A stretch of DNA of 64,000 nt from Indiicoccus explosivorum (GCF_002167005.1 NZ_NHTN01000007.1:42927-106926), one strand, 5' to 3'. Numbered from the stretch's first letter, positions 1-8,751 are shown. Notes: generated by a model from the letters alone, not told the origin. A program made the numbers and translations.

Positions 1-2240
1 CCATTTCCGCTCGTATCGTGCGTATGCAGATGGATCGGAAGCGAGACAGTCTCTTTCAATTCTGAAATGAGCCGGTACGCCGCTTCCGGTTTCAGGAGCC
101 CCGCCATATCTTTTATTGCCAGAATATGGGCGCCGGTGTCTTCCAGCGCTTTCGCCATTTCCTTGTAGTATGAAACGGTGTATTTATCCCTCGTCGGATC
201 GAGAATGTCTCCTGTATAACAGATAGCCGCTTCCGCCACTTTTCCTGATGCCCGCACTTCATCGATCGCGGTTTCCATCCCCTTCAGCCAGTTCAGGGAA
301 TCAAAGATTCGGAACACGTCAATTCCGGCTTCCCCCGATCTGCGGATAAACTCCCGGATCACATTGTCGGGGTAATTTTTGTAACCGACCGCGTTCGCCC
401 CTCTGAACAGCATCTGGAACAGGACGTTCGGGATATCCTTCCGGAGCTGGATGAGCCGCTGCCACGGATCTTCTTTCAGGAACCGGTAAGAGACATCGAA
501 TGTGGCACCTCCCCACATTTCGAGGGAAAAGAGATCCGGCTGGAGCCGGGCGGTCTCTTTTGCTATCTCGAACATATCATACGACCGGACACGTGTCGCC
601 AGAAGTGACTGATGTGCATCCCGCAGTGTCGTGTCTGTCAGGAGGACATCTTTTTGGTCCTTCACCCACTTCATAAGACCTTCAGCGCCTTCACGCTCCA
701 GAATCTGTTTTGTCCCTTCCGGCACCGGCTGTCTGAGATCCGTTTCCGGCTTGCGCGGCATCGCGTGGATCGGTTTGTTCGTTTTTTCGATTCCCGGAAA
801 GCCGTTGATCGTCACATTCCCGATATAGCTCAGCAGCTTCGTTCCACGATCTTTCCGGACCGGGAACATGAACAGTTCCGGTGTGGAGTCGATGAATCCG
901 GTATCGAACTCACCGCTGAGGAAGCTCTCGTGCTTGACCACGTTCTCGAGGAACGGAATATTCGTTTTGATGCCCCGGATCCGGAACTCCTGCAGATTCC
1001 GGTCCATTTTTGCGGCAGCTTCCCGGAAGGACAGCGCCCATGTCGATACTTTGACGAGGAGCGAGTCGTAATACGGCGTAATGACCGCCCCCTGGAACCC
1101 GTTCCCCGCATCCAGCCGGACACCGAAGCCGCCGCCTGGGCGATAGACCATCAGTTTGCCGGTATCGGGCATGAATCCATTCAGCGGATCTTCCGTTGTG
1201 ACACGGGACTGGATCGCATGTCCGAACAGGGGGATCTTCCCCTGTTCGGGAATGCCGATTTCCTGTGAATGAAGACTGTGCCCTTCCGCCACTTTTATCT
1301 GCGCATGCACGATATCGATTCCTGTAACCATTTCCGTGATGGTATGTTCCACCTGGATCCTCGGATTCACTTCAATGAAATAGAAGTCTTCCCCCGCCAC
1401 CAGGAACTCCACTGTTCCGGCATTTATGTAGCCGACATTGTCCATCAGTTTCACAGCAGCTTCACATATCCGGTCCCTGAGCGCCTCCGATAAAGAGTTT
1501 GACGGCGCTATTTCCACGACTTTCTGATGACGGCGCTGAATCGAGCAGTCCCGTTCGTAGAGGTGAATGATGTTTCCGTCTTTATCTCCCAAAATCTGCA
1601 CTTCGATATGCTTCGGCCGGCTGATGAATTTTTCAGCGTACATTTCATCGGAGCCGAAAGCCGCTTTCGCTTCGGATTTGGCCCGGTCGAAAGCTTCGGG
1701 CAGTTCCTCTGCGCTCTTCACGATCCGCATGCCGCGTCCGCCGCCGCCGAGAGCCGCTTTGATCATGATTGGAAACCCGGCCTGACCGGCGAAACGCTGG
1801 ACTTCCTCAAGCGAAGCGATGGGTCCGTCAGTTCCCGGAATGACCGGTATACCCGCCTGCACCGCCTGATCGCGCGCTTTGACCTTGTCCCCGAATATAT
1901 CGAGATGATGGGAGGAAGGACCGATGAATATGATCCCTTCCTCTTCACAGCGCCGGGCGAAGCTTTCGTTCTCTGCCAGGAAGCCGTATCCCGGATGGAT
2001 GGCATCCGCACCGGAATCTTTTGCGATTTCAATTATGCCTTCAATATCGAGATAGGCATCGATCGGTTTTTTTCCTTCCCCCACCAGGTAGGACTCATCC
2101 GCCTTATAGCGGTGGAAAGACCCGCTGTCCTCTCTTGAATAAATCGCAACTGTCCGAAGATTCAGTTCAGTACAGGCGCGGAAAATCCGTATTGCGATTT
2201 CTCCGCGGTTAGCAACCAGTATCTTTTTGATTTTCTCCAA
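1..2240 (-). CDS. pycA: pyruvate carboxylase, 5' portion (gene runs off the left edge)
   Basis: Biotin-dependent pyruvate carboxylase, which makes oxaloacetate from pyruvate, bicarbonate and ATP to refill the TCA cycle. About 746 codons are present. They begin with KKILVANRGEIAIR, the biotin carboxylase N-terminus, and run through the ATP-grasp region into the carboxyltransferase domain, with DTTLRDAHQS near base 600 and LEMWGGATFDV near base 510. The last visible residues are HLHTHDTSGN, a conserved carboxyltransferase motif. The biotin carrier domain lies outside the window. The start is a TTG at 2240, seven bases after a GGCGGGG ribosome site; the nearby ATG is in another frame. It follows ftsW directly, as in B. 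subtilis. I see no frameshift. Confidence 0.95.
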   Translation of the reverse strand, partial: MEKIKKILVANRGEIAIRIFRACTELNLRTVAIYSREDSGSFHRYKADESYLVGEGKKPIDAYLDIEGIIEIAKDSGADAIHPGYGFLAENESFARRCEEEGIIFIGPSSHHLDIFGDKVKARDQAVQAGIPVIPGTDGPIASLEEVQRFAGQAGFPIMIKAALGGGGRGMRIVKSAEELPEAFDRAKSEAKAAFGSDEMYAEKFISRPKHIEVQILGDKDGNIIHLYERDCSIQRRHQKVVEIAPSNSLSEALRDRICEAAVKLMDNVGYINAGTVEFLVAGEDFYFIEVNPRIQVEHTITEMVTGIDIVHAQIKVAEGHSLHSQEIGIPEQGKIPLFGHAIQSRVTTEDPLNGFMPDTGKLMVYRPGGGFGVRLDAGNGFQGAVITPYYDSLLVKVSTWALSFREAAAKMDRNLQEFRIRGIKTNIPFLENVVKHESFLSGEFDTGFIDSTPELFMFPVRKDRGTKLLSYIGNVTINGFPGIEKTNKPIHAMPRKPETDLRQPVPEGTKQILEREGAEGLMKWVKDQKDVLLTDTTLRDAHQSLLATRVRSYDMFEIAKETARLQPDLFSLEMWGGATFDVSYRFLKEDPWQRLIQLRKDIPNVLFQMLFRGANAVGYKNYPDNVIREFIRRSGEAGIDVFRIFDSLNWLKGMETAIDEVRASGKVAEAAICYTGDILDPTRDKYTVSYYKEMAKALEDTGAHILAIKDMAGLLKPEAAYRLISELKETVSLPIHLHTHDTSGN

Positions 2241-2255
2241 AAAACATCCCCGCCT

Positions 2256-3422
2256 TTATTCTTTTGATTTCTCGTATTTGTGGAACATGGAAACATTCAG
2301 AAGGATCCCCATAGCTAACGATAGCAAAACGATCGATGTTCCGCCATAGCTGATGAACGGCAGCGGAACTCCGGTCAGCGGAATGATTCCTGTCAGACCG
2401 CCCAAGTTCACGAAACTTTGGATGCCGATCATGCTTCCGACCCCGGCCGCCAGCATCCGGGCGAGCGGATCTTTGGTGGTCATGGCGATGGACAAGGCTT
2501 TAAGGACGATGAACGACAGCCCGCCGATGACGAACAGGACACCGAACAAGCCGAGTTCTTCGGCGATGACCGCCATGATGAAATCTGTATGCGGTTCCGG
2601 CAGGTAGCCGAGTTTCTGAACGGATTGCCCAAGTCCGCGGCCGGTCAGGCCCCCCGAACCGATCGCCAAGTACCCGTTAACAATCTGAAGACCATAATCG
2701 AGTTCATGTTCGAACGGATTCAGGAACGCATCGATCCGTCCGAGCCGCTTCTCTGTAAAGATCCGGTCACCCGCGAACAGCATCATGGGGACGATGAACA
2801 GTGCGATGGCGGTCACGACGATCCCTGCAAGCCGCATGAACACTTTGAAGCGGATTCCGCTTGCCGCCATGACGCACAGTCCGATGAGGCCGATGAGCAT
2901 CATCGTCCCGATATCCGGTTCCAGGAACACGAGGAACATGGCAGACGTCAGGACGATGACCGGCGGAATGATTCCCTGATTCAGCTGGTTGATCGTACCG
3001 TTGTCATACTTGTTCGCAAACACACCGGCCAGATAAAGGATGATCCCGATTTTCGCGACTTCCGACGGCTGCATATTCACGAGCCCGAGATTGATCCAGC
3101 TCTGTGCGCCCCCGTTCGCTTCCCCGATGAAGTGAACGAGGATCAGCCCCGTGAAAATGACACCGAGGATGATCATCATCATCCGCCGGTCCCGGAAGTG
3201 CTTGTAAGGGAAGATAGCGGCCGCAGCAAACACAGGCAGCGAAATGGTCAGATTCATCAGCTGCCGTATAAAGTAATGGTTGGGCGATTCCCCGAGAAAA
3301 TTATAAGCCCACGCGATGCTGGCGCTGTAGATCATGACCAGGCCGAATACCGATAGGGCGGCATATGTAAGGATCAGCGGATAGTCGATATGCCGTCTGA
3401 AATTCATCAAATATGTTTTCAT
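2256..3422 (-). CDS. ftsW: FtsW/RodA/SpoVE-family peptidoglycan glycosyltransferase
   Basis: Polytopic membrane protein of the SEDS family. FtsW polymerises lipid II during septal peptidoglycan synthesis with a partner class B PBP. About ten hydrophobic segments are visible. Signature stretches include GEANGGAQSWINLG, MQPSEVAKI, EPDIGTMM, LPEPHTDFIMAVIAEELG and the C-terminal LPFISYGGTS, all typical of this family. An upstream ATG at 3434 overlaps the ribosome site, so the ATG at 3422 preceded by GAGGT is preferred (388 aa). It sits between ylaN and pycA, the B. subtilis position of ftsW, which favours FtsW over RodA or SpoVE. Confidence 0.92.
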   Translation of the reverse strand: MKTYLMNFRRHIDYPLILTYAALSVFGLVMIYSASIAWAYNFLGESPNHYFIRQLMNLTISLPVFAAAAIFPYKHFRDRRMMMIILGVIFTGLILVHFIGEANGGAQSWINLGLVNMQPSEVAKIGIILYLAGVFANKYDNGTINQLNQGIIPPVIVLTSAMFLVFLEPDIGTMMLIGLIGLCVMAASGIRFKVFMRLAGIVVTAIALFIVPMMLFAGDRIFTEKRLGRIDAFLNPFEHELDYGLQIVNGYLAIGSGGLTGRGLGQSVQKLGYLPEPHTDFIMAVIAEELGLFGVLFVIGGLSFIVLKALSIAMTTKDPLARMLAAGVGSMIGIQSFVNLGGLTGIIPLTGVPLPFISYGGTSIVLLSLAMGILLNVSMFHKYEKSKE

Positions 3423-3504
3423 GTGATACCTCATTCTGTTCTGAAAAAGTAGTGATGCCCGCCCTGTTCCTTTCCGGCCGCGGCGGGCCGCTAAGCGATA
3501 TTAG

Positions 3505-3540
3505 TAAAAAAACCCAAACTGGTCGGTTTGAGTTTTTTTA
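3505..3540 (-). terminator. rho-independent terminator after ylaN
   Basis: On the minus strand AACTCAAAC and GTTTGGGTT form a nine-pair stem with one U-G pair, followed by a T run. On the plus strand the stem has a mismatch, so it works best for ylaN. It separates ylaN from ftsW. Confidence 0.8.
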
Positions 3541-3822
3541 TCATTTATTCGTATACGCTTCGTGAAGGATCGAAAGTTTCTTCTCGAGAGTATCAATCAG
3601 CTGTTTGCCTTCTTCCCGGTCGATCAGGCCCAGCTTGACGGCAAAATCGATTTCACGAGACAGGCCGAACATCTGCGTGTCCAGCACCTCTTCATAGAGC
3701 GGGCACTGAGGCATCGTCAAGTGGTCCATCTGGACCTTGATGAGCTGCTCGATCTTTTCGGCATCCGCTTTGAGGAGTTCTGCCGCCTTCAGCTGATACG
3801 ACTGTTCCTTTGTATGTTCCAT
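3541..3822 (-). CDS. ylaN: YlaN family protein (UPF0358/DUF1507)
   Basis: Small cytoplasmic helical protein of 93 residues, the usual length for YlaN. The segments [20 protein letters not shown] and [12 protein letters not shown] are highly characteristic. In B. subtilis YlaN is needed for growth at low iron and has been reported to bind the iron regulator Fur; that role is family knowledge, not visible here. The ATG follows GGGGG by seven bases. A strong promoter lies upstream, and the gene has its own terminator before ftsW, so it is probably expressed largely alone. Confidence 0.9.
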   Translation of the reverse strand: MEHTKEQSYQLKAAELLKADAEKIEQLIKVQMDHLTMPQCPLYEEVLDTQMFGLSREIDFAVKLGLIDREEGKQLIDTLEKKLSILHEAYTNK

Positions 3823-3869
3823 GAGGACGCCCCCATATCTGATATTTCTTCTCAGTGTTGCTTGACTAA

Positions 3870-3898
3870 AGTGTATCTTTAAACCCCTTAAATTGCAA
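3870..3898 (-). promoter_or_regulatory. sigma-A-type promoter of ylaN
   Basis: TTGCAA, a 17-base spacer, then TACACT on the minus strand, about 50 bases before the ylaN start. Confidence 0.65.
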
Positions 3899-3927
3899 GC
3901 CGGTTTCCGGCAGCGGCCTGAATCCCT

Positions 3928-3955
3928 TTGTCGTTTTGGCTGAAACAGGTATACT
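3928..3955 (+). promoter_or_regulatory. sigma-A-type promoter of the 3995-5159 operon
   Basis: TTGTCG, a 16-base spacer and TATACT, about 40 bases before the first gene of the plus-strand operon. It diverges from the ylaN promoter. Confidence 0.55.
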
Positions 3956-3994
3956 GGAAGAAGATTATTACTTTTTTCTTTTTGGAGGCAATAA

Positions 3995-4510
3995 ATGATG
4001 GAAATGATTATCCCGATAACAGGAGCCGTAAAGTTTCAGATTACACTGGATCCCGGCACATGGATCTTCGATGACCGGAAAATCGATCTCGATGAGTTCT
4101 TTAGCGGCGGCACAGACGAAAAAGATGAAATGGAAGAGTACAAGCGGGCGACCGGCGCTCATTGGTCCCGTGAAATAATGGAAGGTGCGGTTTTCCCGCC
4201 TACCCTTAAAACAGAACGGAAATTCCAGAAGACTCAGATGCTGACCGGCACATTCGGAATCCGGCTGGAGCCGTTCCTGAAGAACGCCCAGCCGCTGGAA
4301 AACGCGGAAAGAGTGGTTCTTGAGACCGCTGAAGGCGAAGAATCATTCGATCTGGAGACCGCTAAGTCGCTGATTCTCAAGTTCAGCCAAAACGGCCAGC
4401 CGCTCCGCGAAGACGGACCTGCGTACGCGCTTCTGCCGGATGGTTCGAACGCTGAGGCGCCCATCCGGAACATCCGTGCCATCCGCGTCGAGCAGGGGCC
4501 TGCTGCATGA
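3995..4510 (+). CDS. conserved protein of the yla region, function unknown
   Basis: 171 residues, cytoplasmic, acidic, with no membrane segment or signal peptide. The N-terminus [20 protein letters not shown] and the following [10 protein letters not shown] look like a conserved Bacillales family found next to ylaI. I recall homologues with a legacy 'peptidyl-prolyl isomerase' label, but I see no cyclophilin, FKBP or parvulin motif. The ATG follows a good GGAGG ribosome site. It is the first gene of a three-gene operon: its TGA overlaps the next ATG (ATGA), which indicates translational coupling to ylaI. The function is not known to me. Confidence 0.75.
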   Translation: MMEMIIPITGAVKFQITLDPGTWIFDDRKIDLDEFFSGGTDEKDEMEEYKRATGAHWSREIMEGAVFPPTLKTERKFQKTQMLTGTFGIRLEPFLKNAQPLENAERVVLETAEGEESFDLETAKSLILKFSQNGQPLREDGPAYALLPDGSNAEAPIRNIRAIRVEQGPAA

Positions 4511-4716
4511 GAGTGAAATGTGTAATTTGTGATGGAGTGGAAGAATTGGACGGTTCTTCGCCAGAAGCGAAACGGCTGAGGAACAGGCCGATCCATACGT
4601 ATATGTGTGCACCATGCCACGAACGGATTACGCGCCGTACGAATGAACGGATCGCGACCGGCAAATTCCGTTTCTTGCGGAGTTCCCGCAGAATCGAAGG
4701 TGATTTCTATTCATGA
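4507..4716 (+). CDS. ylaI: YlaI family zinc-ribbon-like protein (DUF2197)
   Basis: 69-residue cytoplasmic protein with two cysteine pairs, CVIC at the N-terminus and CAPC in the middle, as in a small zinc ribbon. The block AKRLRNRPIHTYMC is diagnostic for YlaI. Function is unknown. The start overlaps the previous stop, and the last bases overlap the next ATG, so all three genes are probably coupled. An adjacent ylaH supports the assignment. Confidence 0.88.
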   Translation: MRVKCVICDGVEELDGSSPEAKRLRNRPIHTYMCAPCHERITRRTNERIATGKFRFLRSSRRIEGDFYS

Positions 4717-5159
4717 AACTGCTGAAGGGCATCTGGATCGGATTTTGGAGCGGCTTCATCCTTGCCGCTGTCTTGAAATGGATCGAATTGCTGACGGGCA
4801 AGAAAGTCTATGCCCTCCTGCTCAATATCGATTTCCTTCCATTCCTTCGTCCTGAAGAATGGAGCGGGACAGCTGAATTTCTGCTTCATATTTCGGTTTC
4901 CGTTATCATCGGCATTGTTTACGTCTATCTCGCTAAACGTCAGCCTTACACTTTCGGCCAGTTGTTCCTGCTCAGTTTCGCAATGGGCATCCCGCTTTTC
5001 CTGCTTTACTTCCCGCTGGCCGCCGCAGCACAGGATCCCATCGTATCTCCGGCAGACATAAGCGCTTTTTTGTATTGGGCATTCGGCCACCTAACATTTA
5101 TTTTGGCCTTGCCTGTCCTCTACAAACTATTCGAACGAAAAAACGCTGCTTCCGATTAG
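4713..5159 (+). CDS. integral membrane protein, unknown function
   Basis: 148 residues with four predicted membrane helices, roughly residues 5-25, 55-72, 84-105 and 118-138, and short basic or acidic loops. I recognise no family. It is the last gene of the operon and overlaps ylaI by four bases. Its TAG stop falls in the loop of the shared terminator at 5138-5174, and its end overlaps the end of ylaH on the other strand. No ribosome site beyond coupling is obvious. It could be a small permease or an assembly factor, but nothing in the sequence decides this. Confidence 0.75.
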   Translation: MKLLKGIWIGFWSGFILAAVLKWIELLTGKKVYALLLNIDFLPFLRPEEWSGTAEFLLHISVSVIIGIVYVYLAKRQPYTFGQLFLLSFAMGIPLFLLYFPLAAAAQDPIVSPADISAFLYWAFGHLTFILALPVLYKLFERKNAASD

Positions 5160-5174
5160 GAGGCAGCGTTTTCG
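5138..5174. terminator. bidirectional terminator containing both convergent stop codons
   Basis: Arms at 5140-5153 and 5159-5172 pair over about twelve to fourteen bases with one G-U, leaving a five-base loop. A and T runs on both sides allow termination in both directions. The stop codons of the converging genes lie in or beside the loop. Confidence 0.85.
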
Positions 5175-5485
5175 CGTTTTTCCCGCCAAAGGCGGATTTT
5201 ATACAGGACGAGTATTAAAGCAGCAATGAGAAGGCCTTCGACAACAGGCAGGAAAATCGCCAGGAAGGTCAAGACGAATCCTCCCACCAGCAGGAAGATA
5301 CCGATGATGAAATTCTGCCAGAAAGGCAGTTTTTTTGCGAACCCCAACTTGTATACGACGACTGACAGCAAGAAGATGACAGCCAGCAGCGCAGCACCAG
5401 CCGCCTCGTTACTCGGCAGCGTCATGTACAGAAACCGGGCGACAGGGTACATACTCTCATAGACCATTTGTTGTTCTTGTCCCAC
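5156..5485 (-). CDS. ylaH: YlaH-like membrane protein
   Basis: 109 residues with three hydrophobic segments, about 28-48, 57-78 and 79-98. The stretches VVYKLGFAKKLP and FLPVVEGLLIAALILVLYKI match the YlaH family, whose function is unknown. The start is a GTG at 5485, eight bases after AAAGGGTG. It follows typA on the same strand by 25 bases and is probably cotranscribed with it. The 3' end overlaps the convergent gene by four bases. Confidence 0.85.
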   Translation of the reverse strand: MGQEQQMVYESMYPVARFLYMTLPSNEAAGAALLAVIFLLSVVVYKLGFAKKLPFWQNFIIGIFLLVGGFVLTFLAIFLPVVEGLLIAALILVLYKIRLWREKRENAAS

Positions 5486-5510
5486 TTGTGCTACACCCTT
5501 TCACCAGAAC

Positions 5511-7361
5511 TTACGCTTCGAGTTCAGCGTACTTTTTCTTCTTGGCGATGCGCTCCCGTTCGTTCTTGTCGAGAATTTTCTTCCGCAGACGGATCGACTG
5601 CGGTGTAATTTCGCAGTACTCATCATCATTCAGGTACTCGAGTGCTTCTTCCAGCGACATGATCCGCGGCTTTTTCATAGTCGTCGTCTGTTCTTTATTT
5701 GCTGAACGGATGTTGTTGGCCGCCTTCACTTTCACGATATTGACGGTCAGGTCATTGTCGCGGCTGTGCTCGCCGACGATCATCCCTTCATACACTTCGG
5801 TTCCCGGTTCCACAAATACGATCCCACGGTCTTCGACGCCGAGCAGGCCATAGGAGGAAGCTTTCCCCCGCTCCATCGAGACGAGTACGCCCTGGCGGCG
5901 TCCGCCGACACGGCCGCTCGCTATCGGCTGATAACTGTCGAATGTGTGGTTGATAATGCCGTATCCCCGTGTCTGGGTCATGAACTCAGTCGTGTAGCCG
6001 ATCAGGCCGCGCGCCGGCACGCTGAACGTCATCCGGACTTGGCCATTTCCATTATTGACCATATCGAGCATTTCGCCTTTGCGCTCACCAAGTGATTCAA
6101 TGATCGCTCCGGTATATTCTTCAGGCACATCCACTTGGACCCGCTCAACCGGTTCGCATTTGACTCCGTCGATGACCTTCACGATGACTTCAGGTTTCGA
6201 AACTTGAAGTTCAAATCCTTCCCGGCGCATGTTTTCAATCAGAATGGACAGGTGAAGTTCCCCGCGGCCGGATACAATCCATTCGTCGGGAGAATCCGTA
6301 TTCTCCACCCGAAGGGAAACGTCCGTCTGCAGCTGCTGATCCAGACGTTCCTGTATCTTGCGGGAAGTGACGAACTTTCCTTCTTTTCCTGCAAACGGAC
6401 TGTTATTCACAAGGAATGTCATCTGCAGCGTAGGTTCATCGATTCTGAGAAGCGGCAGTGCTTCCTGATGGTCCTGAGGGGTGACGGTTTCACCCACATT
6501 GATGTCTTCCATACCGGAGATGGCGATCAGGTCACCGGCTTCCGCACGGTCGATTTCGACGCGTTTCAACCCCAGGAATCCATGGATTTTTGTAACCCGG
6601 AAATTTTTGACCGAACCGTCCAGTTTCATGAGGGAAACTTGCTGTCCGACTTCGATGGCTCCGCGGAAAACACGGCCGATTCCGATCCGTCCGACATAGT
6701 CGTTGTAATCCAGCAGTGCCACCTGGAACTGAAGCGGTTCTTCCCGGTTGTCGATCGGTGCCGGGACGTTTTCAATGATCGCGTCATAGATGACCTGCAT
6801 ATTTTCTTCCTGATCTGCCGGGTCCGGCGAATCGGATGCTGTCCCATTCATGCCGGACGCGTAGATTACTGGGAATTCAAGCTGTTCGTCGTTCGCTTCG
6901 AGTTCGATGAACAGTTCGATCACTTCATCCACCACTTCTTCCGGCCGCGCAAAATCCCGGTCGACTTTATTGACGACCACAATCGGCTGCAGGTTCTGTT
7001 CCAAGGCTTTCTTCAGGACGAAACGGGTCTGCGGCATACAGCCCTCATACGCGTCGACGACGAGAAGGACGCCGTCCACCATTTTCATGATCCGTTCCAC
7101 TTCGCCTCCGAAATCGGCATGTCCCGGTGTATCGAGGATGTTGATTTTGGTTTCTTTGTATTGGATTGCCGTATTTTTCGCGAGAATGGTGATTCCGCGT
7201 TCTCTCTCGATGTCATTCGAATCCATCGCCCGCTCATCGACATGCTCGTTGGAACGGAAAATTCCCGATTGCTTCAGCAGCTGGTCAACAAGGGTCGTTT
7301 TACCATGGTCAACGTGTGCGATGATGGCAATGTTTCTGATATCTTGACGATACTTAGTCAT
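5511..7361 (-). CDS. typA: ribosome-associated GTPase TypA/BipA
   Basis: Translational GTPase that binds the 70S ribosome and aids large-subunit assembly, stress and cold responses. The 616-residue length is typical. The G domain shows AHVDHGKTT (G1), RGITI (G2), DTPGHADFGGEV (G3) and NKVD (G4). EF-G-like domains II, III and V follow, and the BipA-specific C-terminal domain includes RGLIGYTTEFMT and GERKGEM. The start is an ATG with GGAGTG upstream. Its B. subtilis counterpart was named ylaG, which fits neighbours ylaH and ylaF. A minus-strand TGCTATAAT at about 7405-7412 is the likely extended -10 promoter. Confidence 0.96.
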   Translation of the reverse strand: MTKYRQDIRNIAIIAHVDHGKTTLVDQLLKQSGIFRSNEHVDERAMDSNDIERERGITILAKNTAIQYKETKINILDTPGHADFGGEVERIMKMVDGVLLVVDAYEGCMPQTRFVLKKALEQNLQPIVVVNKVDRDFARPEEVVDEVIELFIELEANDEQLEFPVIYASGMNGTASDSPDPADQEENMQVIYDAIIENVPAPIDNREEPLQFQVALLDYNDYVGRIGIGRVFRGAIEVGQQVSLMKLDGSVKNFRVTKIHGFLGLKRVEIDRAEAGDLIAISGMEDINVGETVTPQDHQEALPLLRIDEPTLQMTFLVNNSPFAGKEGKFVTSRKIQERLDQQLQTDVSLRVENTDSPDEWIVSGRGELHLSILIENMRREGFELQVSKPEVIVKVIDGVKCEPVERVQVDVPEEYTGAIIESLGERKGEMLDMVNNGNGQVRMTFSVPARGLIGYTTEFMTQTRGYGIINHTFDSYQPIASGRVGGRRQGVLVSMERGKASSYGLLGVEDRGIVFVEPGTEVYEGMIVGEHSRDNDLTVNIVKVKAANNIRSANKEQTTTMKKPRIMSLEEALEYLNDDEYCEITPQSIRLRKKILDKNERERIAKKKKYAELEA

Positions 7362-7404
7362 TCTTTCACTCCACTATTCGTTTTATCAAAAGCTCAACTG
7401 TGTT

Positions 7405-7413
7405 ATTATAGCA
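7405..7413 (-). promoter_or_regulatory. extended -10 promoter of typA
   Basis: TGCTATAAT on the minus strand, about 45 bases before the typA start. The -35 region is weak. Confidence 0.5.
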
Positions 7414-7470
7414 TAAAGAATCAAAAATCCATATCAATTGAATTTATTAGTTCGACAGGAGGAACAGGCT

Positions 7471-7656
7471 GTGAAAGAAATCAAATGGGTGTTCGTGTTT
7501 TATTCGCTGGCGGCACTCGTGGCCATGGCAGGCATCGGGGTCGCTGTCGGAGAGCGGAGCGTCATTGGGATCATCCTGACGGCCGTCGTGCTCATGGTCG
7601 TCATGGGTATGGGCTTCCGGACGAAAAAACGCATGCGTGAAGCAGGATTGTTATAG
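7471..7656 (+). CDS. ylaF: YlaF family small membrane protein (DUF5325)
   Basis: 61-residue protein, mostly two membrane helices (about residues 5-24 and 29-48), ending in a basic tail RTKKRMREAG. The GTG at 7471 has AGGAGGA seven bases upstream, so the longer upstream frame is rejected. The context, divergent from typA, matches ylaF in B. subtilis. The role is unknown. Confidence 0.75.
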   Translation: MKEIKWVFVFYSLAALVAMAGIGVAVGERSVIGIILTAVVLMVVMGMGFRTKKRMREAGLL

Positions 7657-7661
7657 ACATT

Positions 7662-7690
7662 AAAAAGGGGGCGCCGAGGCGCTCCCTTTC
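7662..7690. terminator. bidirectional terminator between ylaF and suhB
   Basis: AAAGGGGGCGCC pairs with GGCGCTCCCTTT around a two-base loop, flanked by A and T runs, and serves both convergent genes. Confidence 0.75.
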
Positions 7691-8486
7691 ATTGTGCTTT
7701 CATTTTAATATAGCGGTCGAGCAGAGTCTGATGGATCGAAGGATTCGCAATCAGAAAGGAATCCTGTTCGAGCAGATTTGCGGGCTCCCCCCGGAAATTG
7801 GAGGCAATGGCGCCCGTTTCATGGGCAATGATGAAACCTCCCGCTATGTCCCAAGGGGACAGGCGAAGGGACATATACGCATCGAGCCGTCCGGAGGCGA
7901 CATGCGCGATCTCCAAGGCCGCCGAACCATAGGAACGCGCTCCGCGGATATCCCGGACCAGCCGGATGATCGCTTCATGGTCCAAGTAAGGATTGGGCAT
8001 CAGCCAGGTGGAATTCACACCGACGATCGATTCCGGGACAGCCGTTTCGGAAAGGTCTGCAAGCCTTTCGTCATTAAGGTAGGCGCCTTCTCCTTTCTTG
8101 GCGCTGTAAAGTTCATCGTTCACGACATCGTATATGTATCCGAGGATTCCGGTACCTTCTTCGAAAATGCCGAGTGATATGGCGAAGTTGCGCTGCTGGT
8201 GGACGAAATTCATCGTTCCATCGATCGGATCCAGTATCCAGACCGTCCCTTCCAGCCCCTCAATCAGATCACCGAACCCTTCTTCCCCCAGCAAGCGGTG
8301 TCCGGGAAAATCCCTGCGGATCCGCTCCACGAAGAAACGCTCGGTCTCTTTATCGATGTTCGTCACAAGGTCGTTGGCATCCGCTTTCGTCTCGATGGTC
8401 AAGTCGCTCCCCAACGAATGGCGGATGCGCCGGCCAGCCTCTTTTATCAGTGACTTGGCATAACGGTCAAGCTCGCTCGTTGTCAT
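7689..8486 (-). CDS. suhB: inositol-1-monophosphatase family protein
   Basis: Magnesium-dependent sugar phosphatase of the IMPase/FBPase superfamily, 265 residues. Metal-site motifs are clear: GEEGFGDL for the first glutamate, WILDPIDGTMNFVH (DPIDGT) and the C-terminal LSPWDIAGGFIIAHETGA. It corresponds to B. subtilis yktC. The substrate could be inositol phosphate, NADP or another small phosphate; the sequence does not tell. The ATG at 8486 is preferred because GGGGG lies seven bases before it, while the GTG at 8492 is too close. A perfect inverted repeat at 8522-8549 overlaps the likely promoter region. Confidence 0.9.
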   Translation of the reverse strand: MTTSELDRYAKSLIKEAGRRIRHSLGSDLTIETKADANDLVTNIDKETERFFVERIRRDFPGHRLLGEEGFGDLIEGLEGTVWILDPIDGTMNFVHQQRNFAISLGIFEEGTGILGYIYDVVNDELYSAKKGEGAYLNDERLADLSETAVPESIVGVNSTWLMPNPYLDHEAIIRLVRDIRGARSYGSAALEIAHVASGRLDAYMSLRLSPWDIAGGFIIAHETGAIASNFRGEPANLLEQDSFLIANPSIHQTLLDRYIKMKAQ

Positions 8487-8521
8487 TTGCACTCCCCCTT
8501 CTCTGACAGTATAACGGGCCG

Positions 8522-8549
8522 AGCACCTGAACAGAAAGCTTCAGGTGCT
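8522..8549. repeat. perfect 10-bp inverted repeat upstream of suhB
   Basis: AGCACCTGAA and TTCAGGTGCT are separated by eight bases. No T run follows on either strand, so it is a poor terminator. It lies just before a minus-strand TATACT at 8506-8511 that fits a suhB promoter. Confidence 0.6.
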
Positions 8550-8556
8550 ATGTCCG

Positions 8557-8751
8557 TCACAAGGCGTGGAGAGCAGTCAGTTCAAAATGGATTTCCGTCA
8601 GCCGCTCGGTGCTTTTCTTCCGCTGCTTGTCGTCGTTTTCCTGCATGGCATCAAAGAGTGTGCTGAGCTCATAATCGAGTTCGAGCTTAAGCGTCTGGAT
8701 ATATTCCTTCTCAATATCGGACTTGCGGACGATATGGACAGCTTGATTCAT
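8557..8751 (-). CDS. small conserved protein, YkzI-like
   Basis: 64-residue soluble, highly charged, mostly helical protein. The ATG at 8751 follows a consensus AAGGAGGTG, so the longer frame starting at 8775 is rejected. The position between yktB and suhB matches ykzI in B. subtilis, which is of similar length; I assign it mainly on position. It contains the patch YIQTLKLELDYELSTLFD. Function is unknown. Confidence 0.7.
   Translation of the reverse strand: MNQAVHIVRKSDIEKEYIQTLKLELDYELSTLFDAMQENDDKQRKKSTERLTEIHFELTALHAL

Noticed and set aside
612..2138. Two plus-strand ORFs (218 and 203 codons) opposite pycA
   Set aside because: The minus-strand pyruvate carboxylase frame is open throughout with conserved motifs, so these are shadows.
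2418..3356. 312-codon plus-strand ORF opposite ftsW
   Set aside because: Highly charged, His/Asp-rich translation of a reversed membrane-protein gene; no start signals.
6135..7640. 501-codon plus-strand ORF opposite typA and into ylaF
   Set aside because: It is the antisense shadow of typA, with no ribosome site and no family resemblance. TypA on the other strand has complete GTPase motifs.
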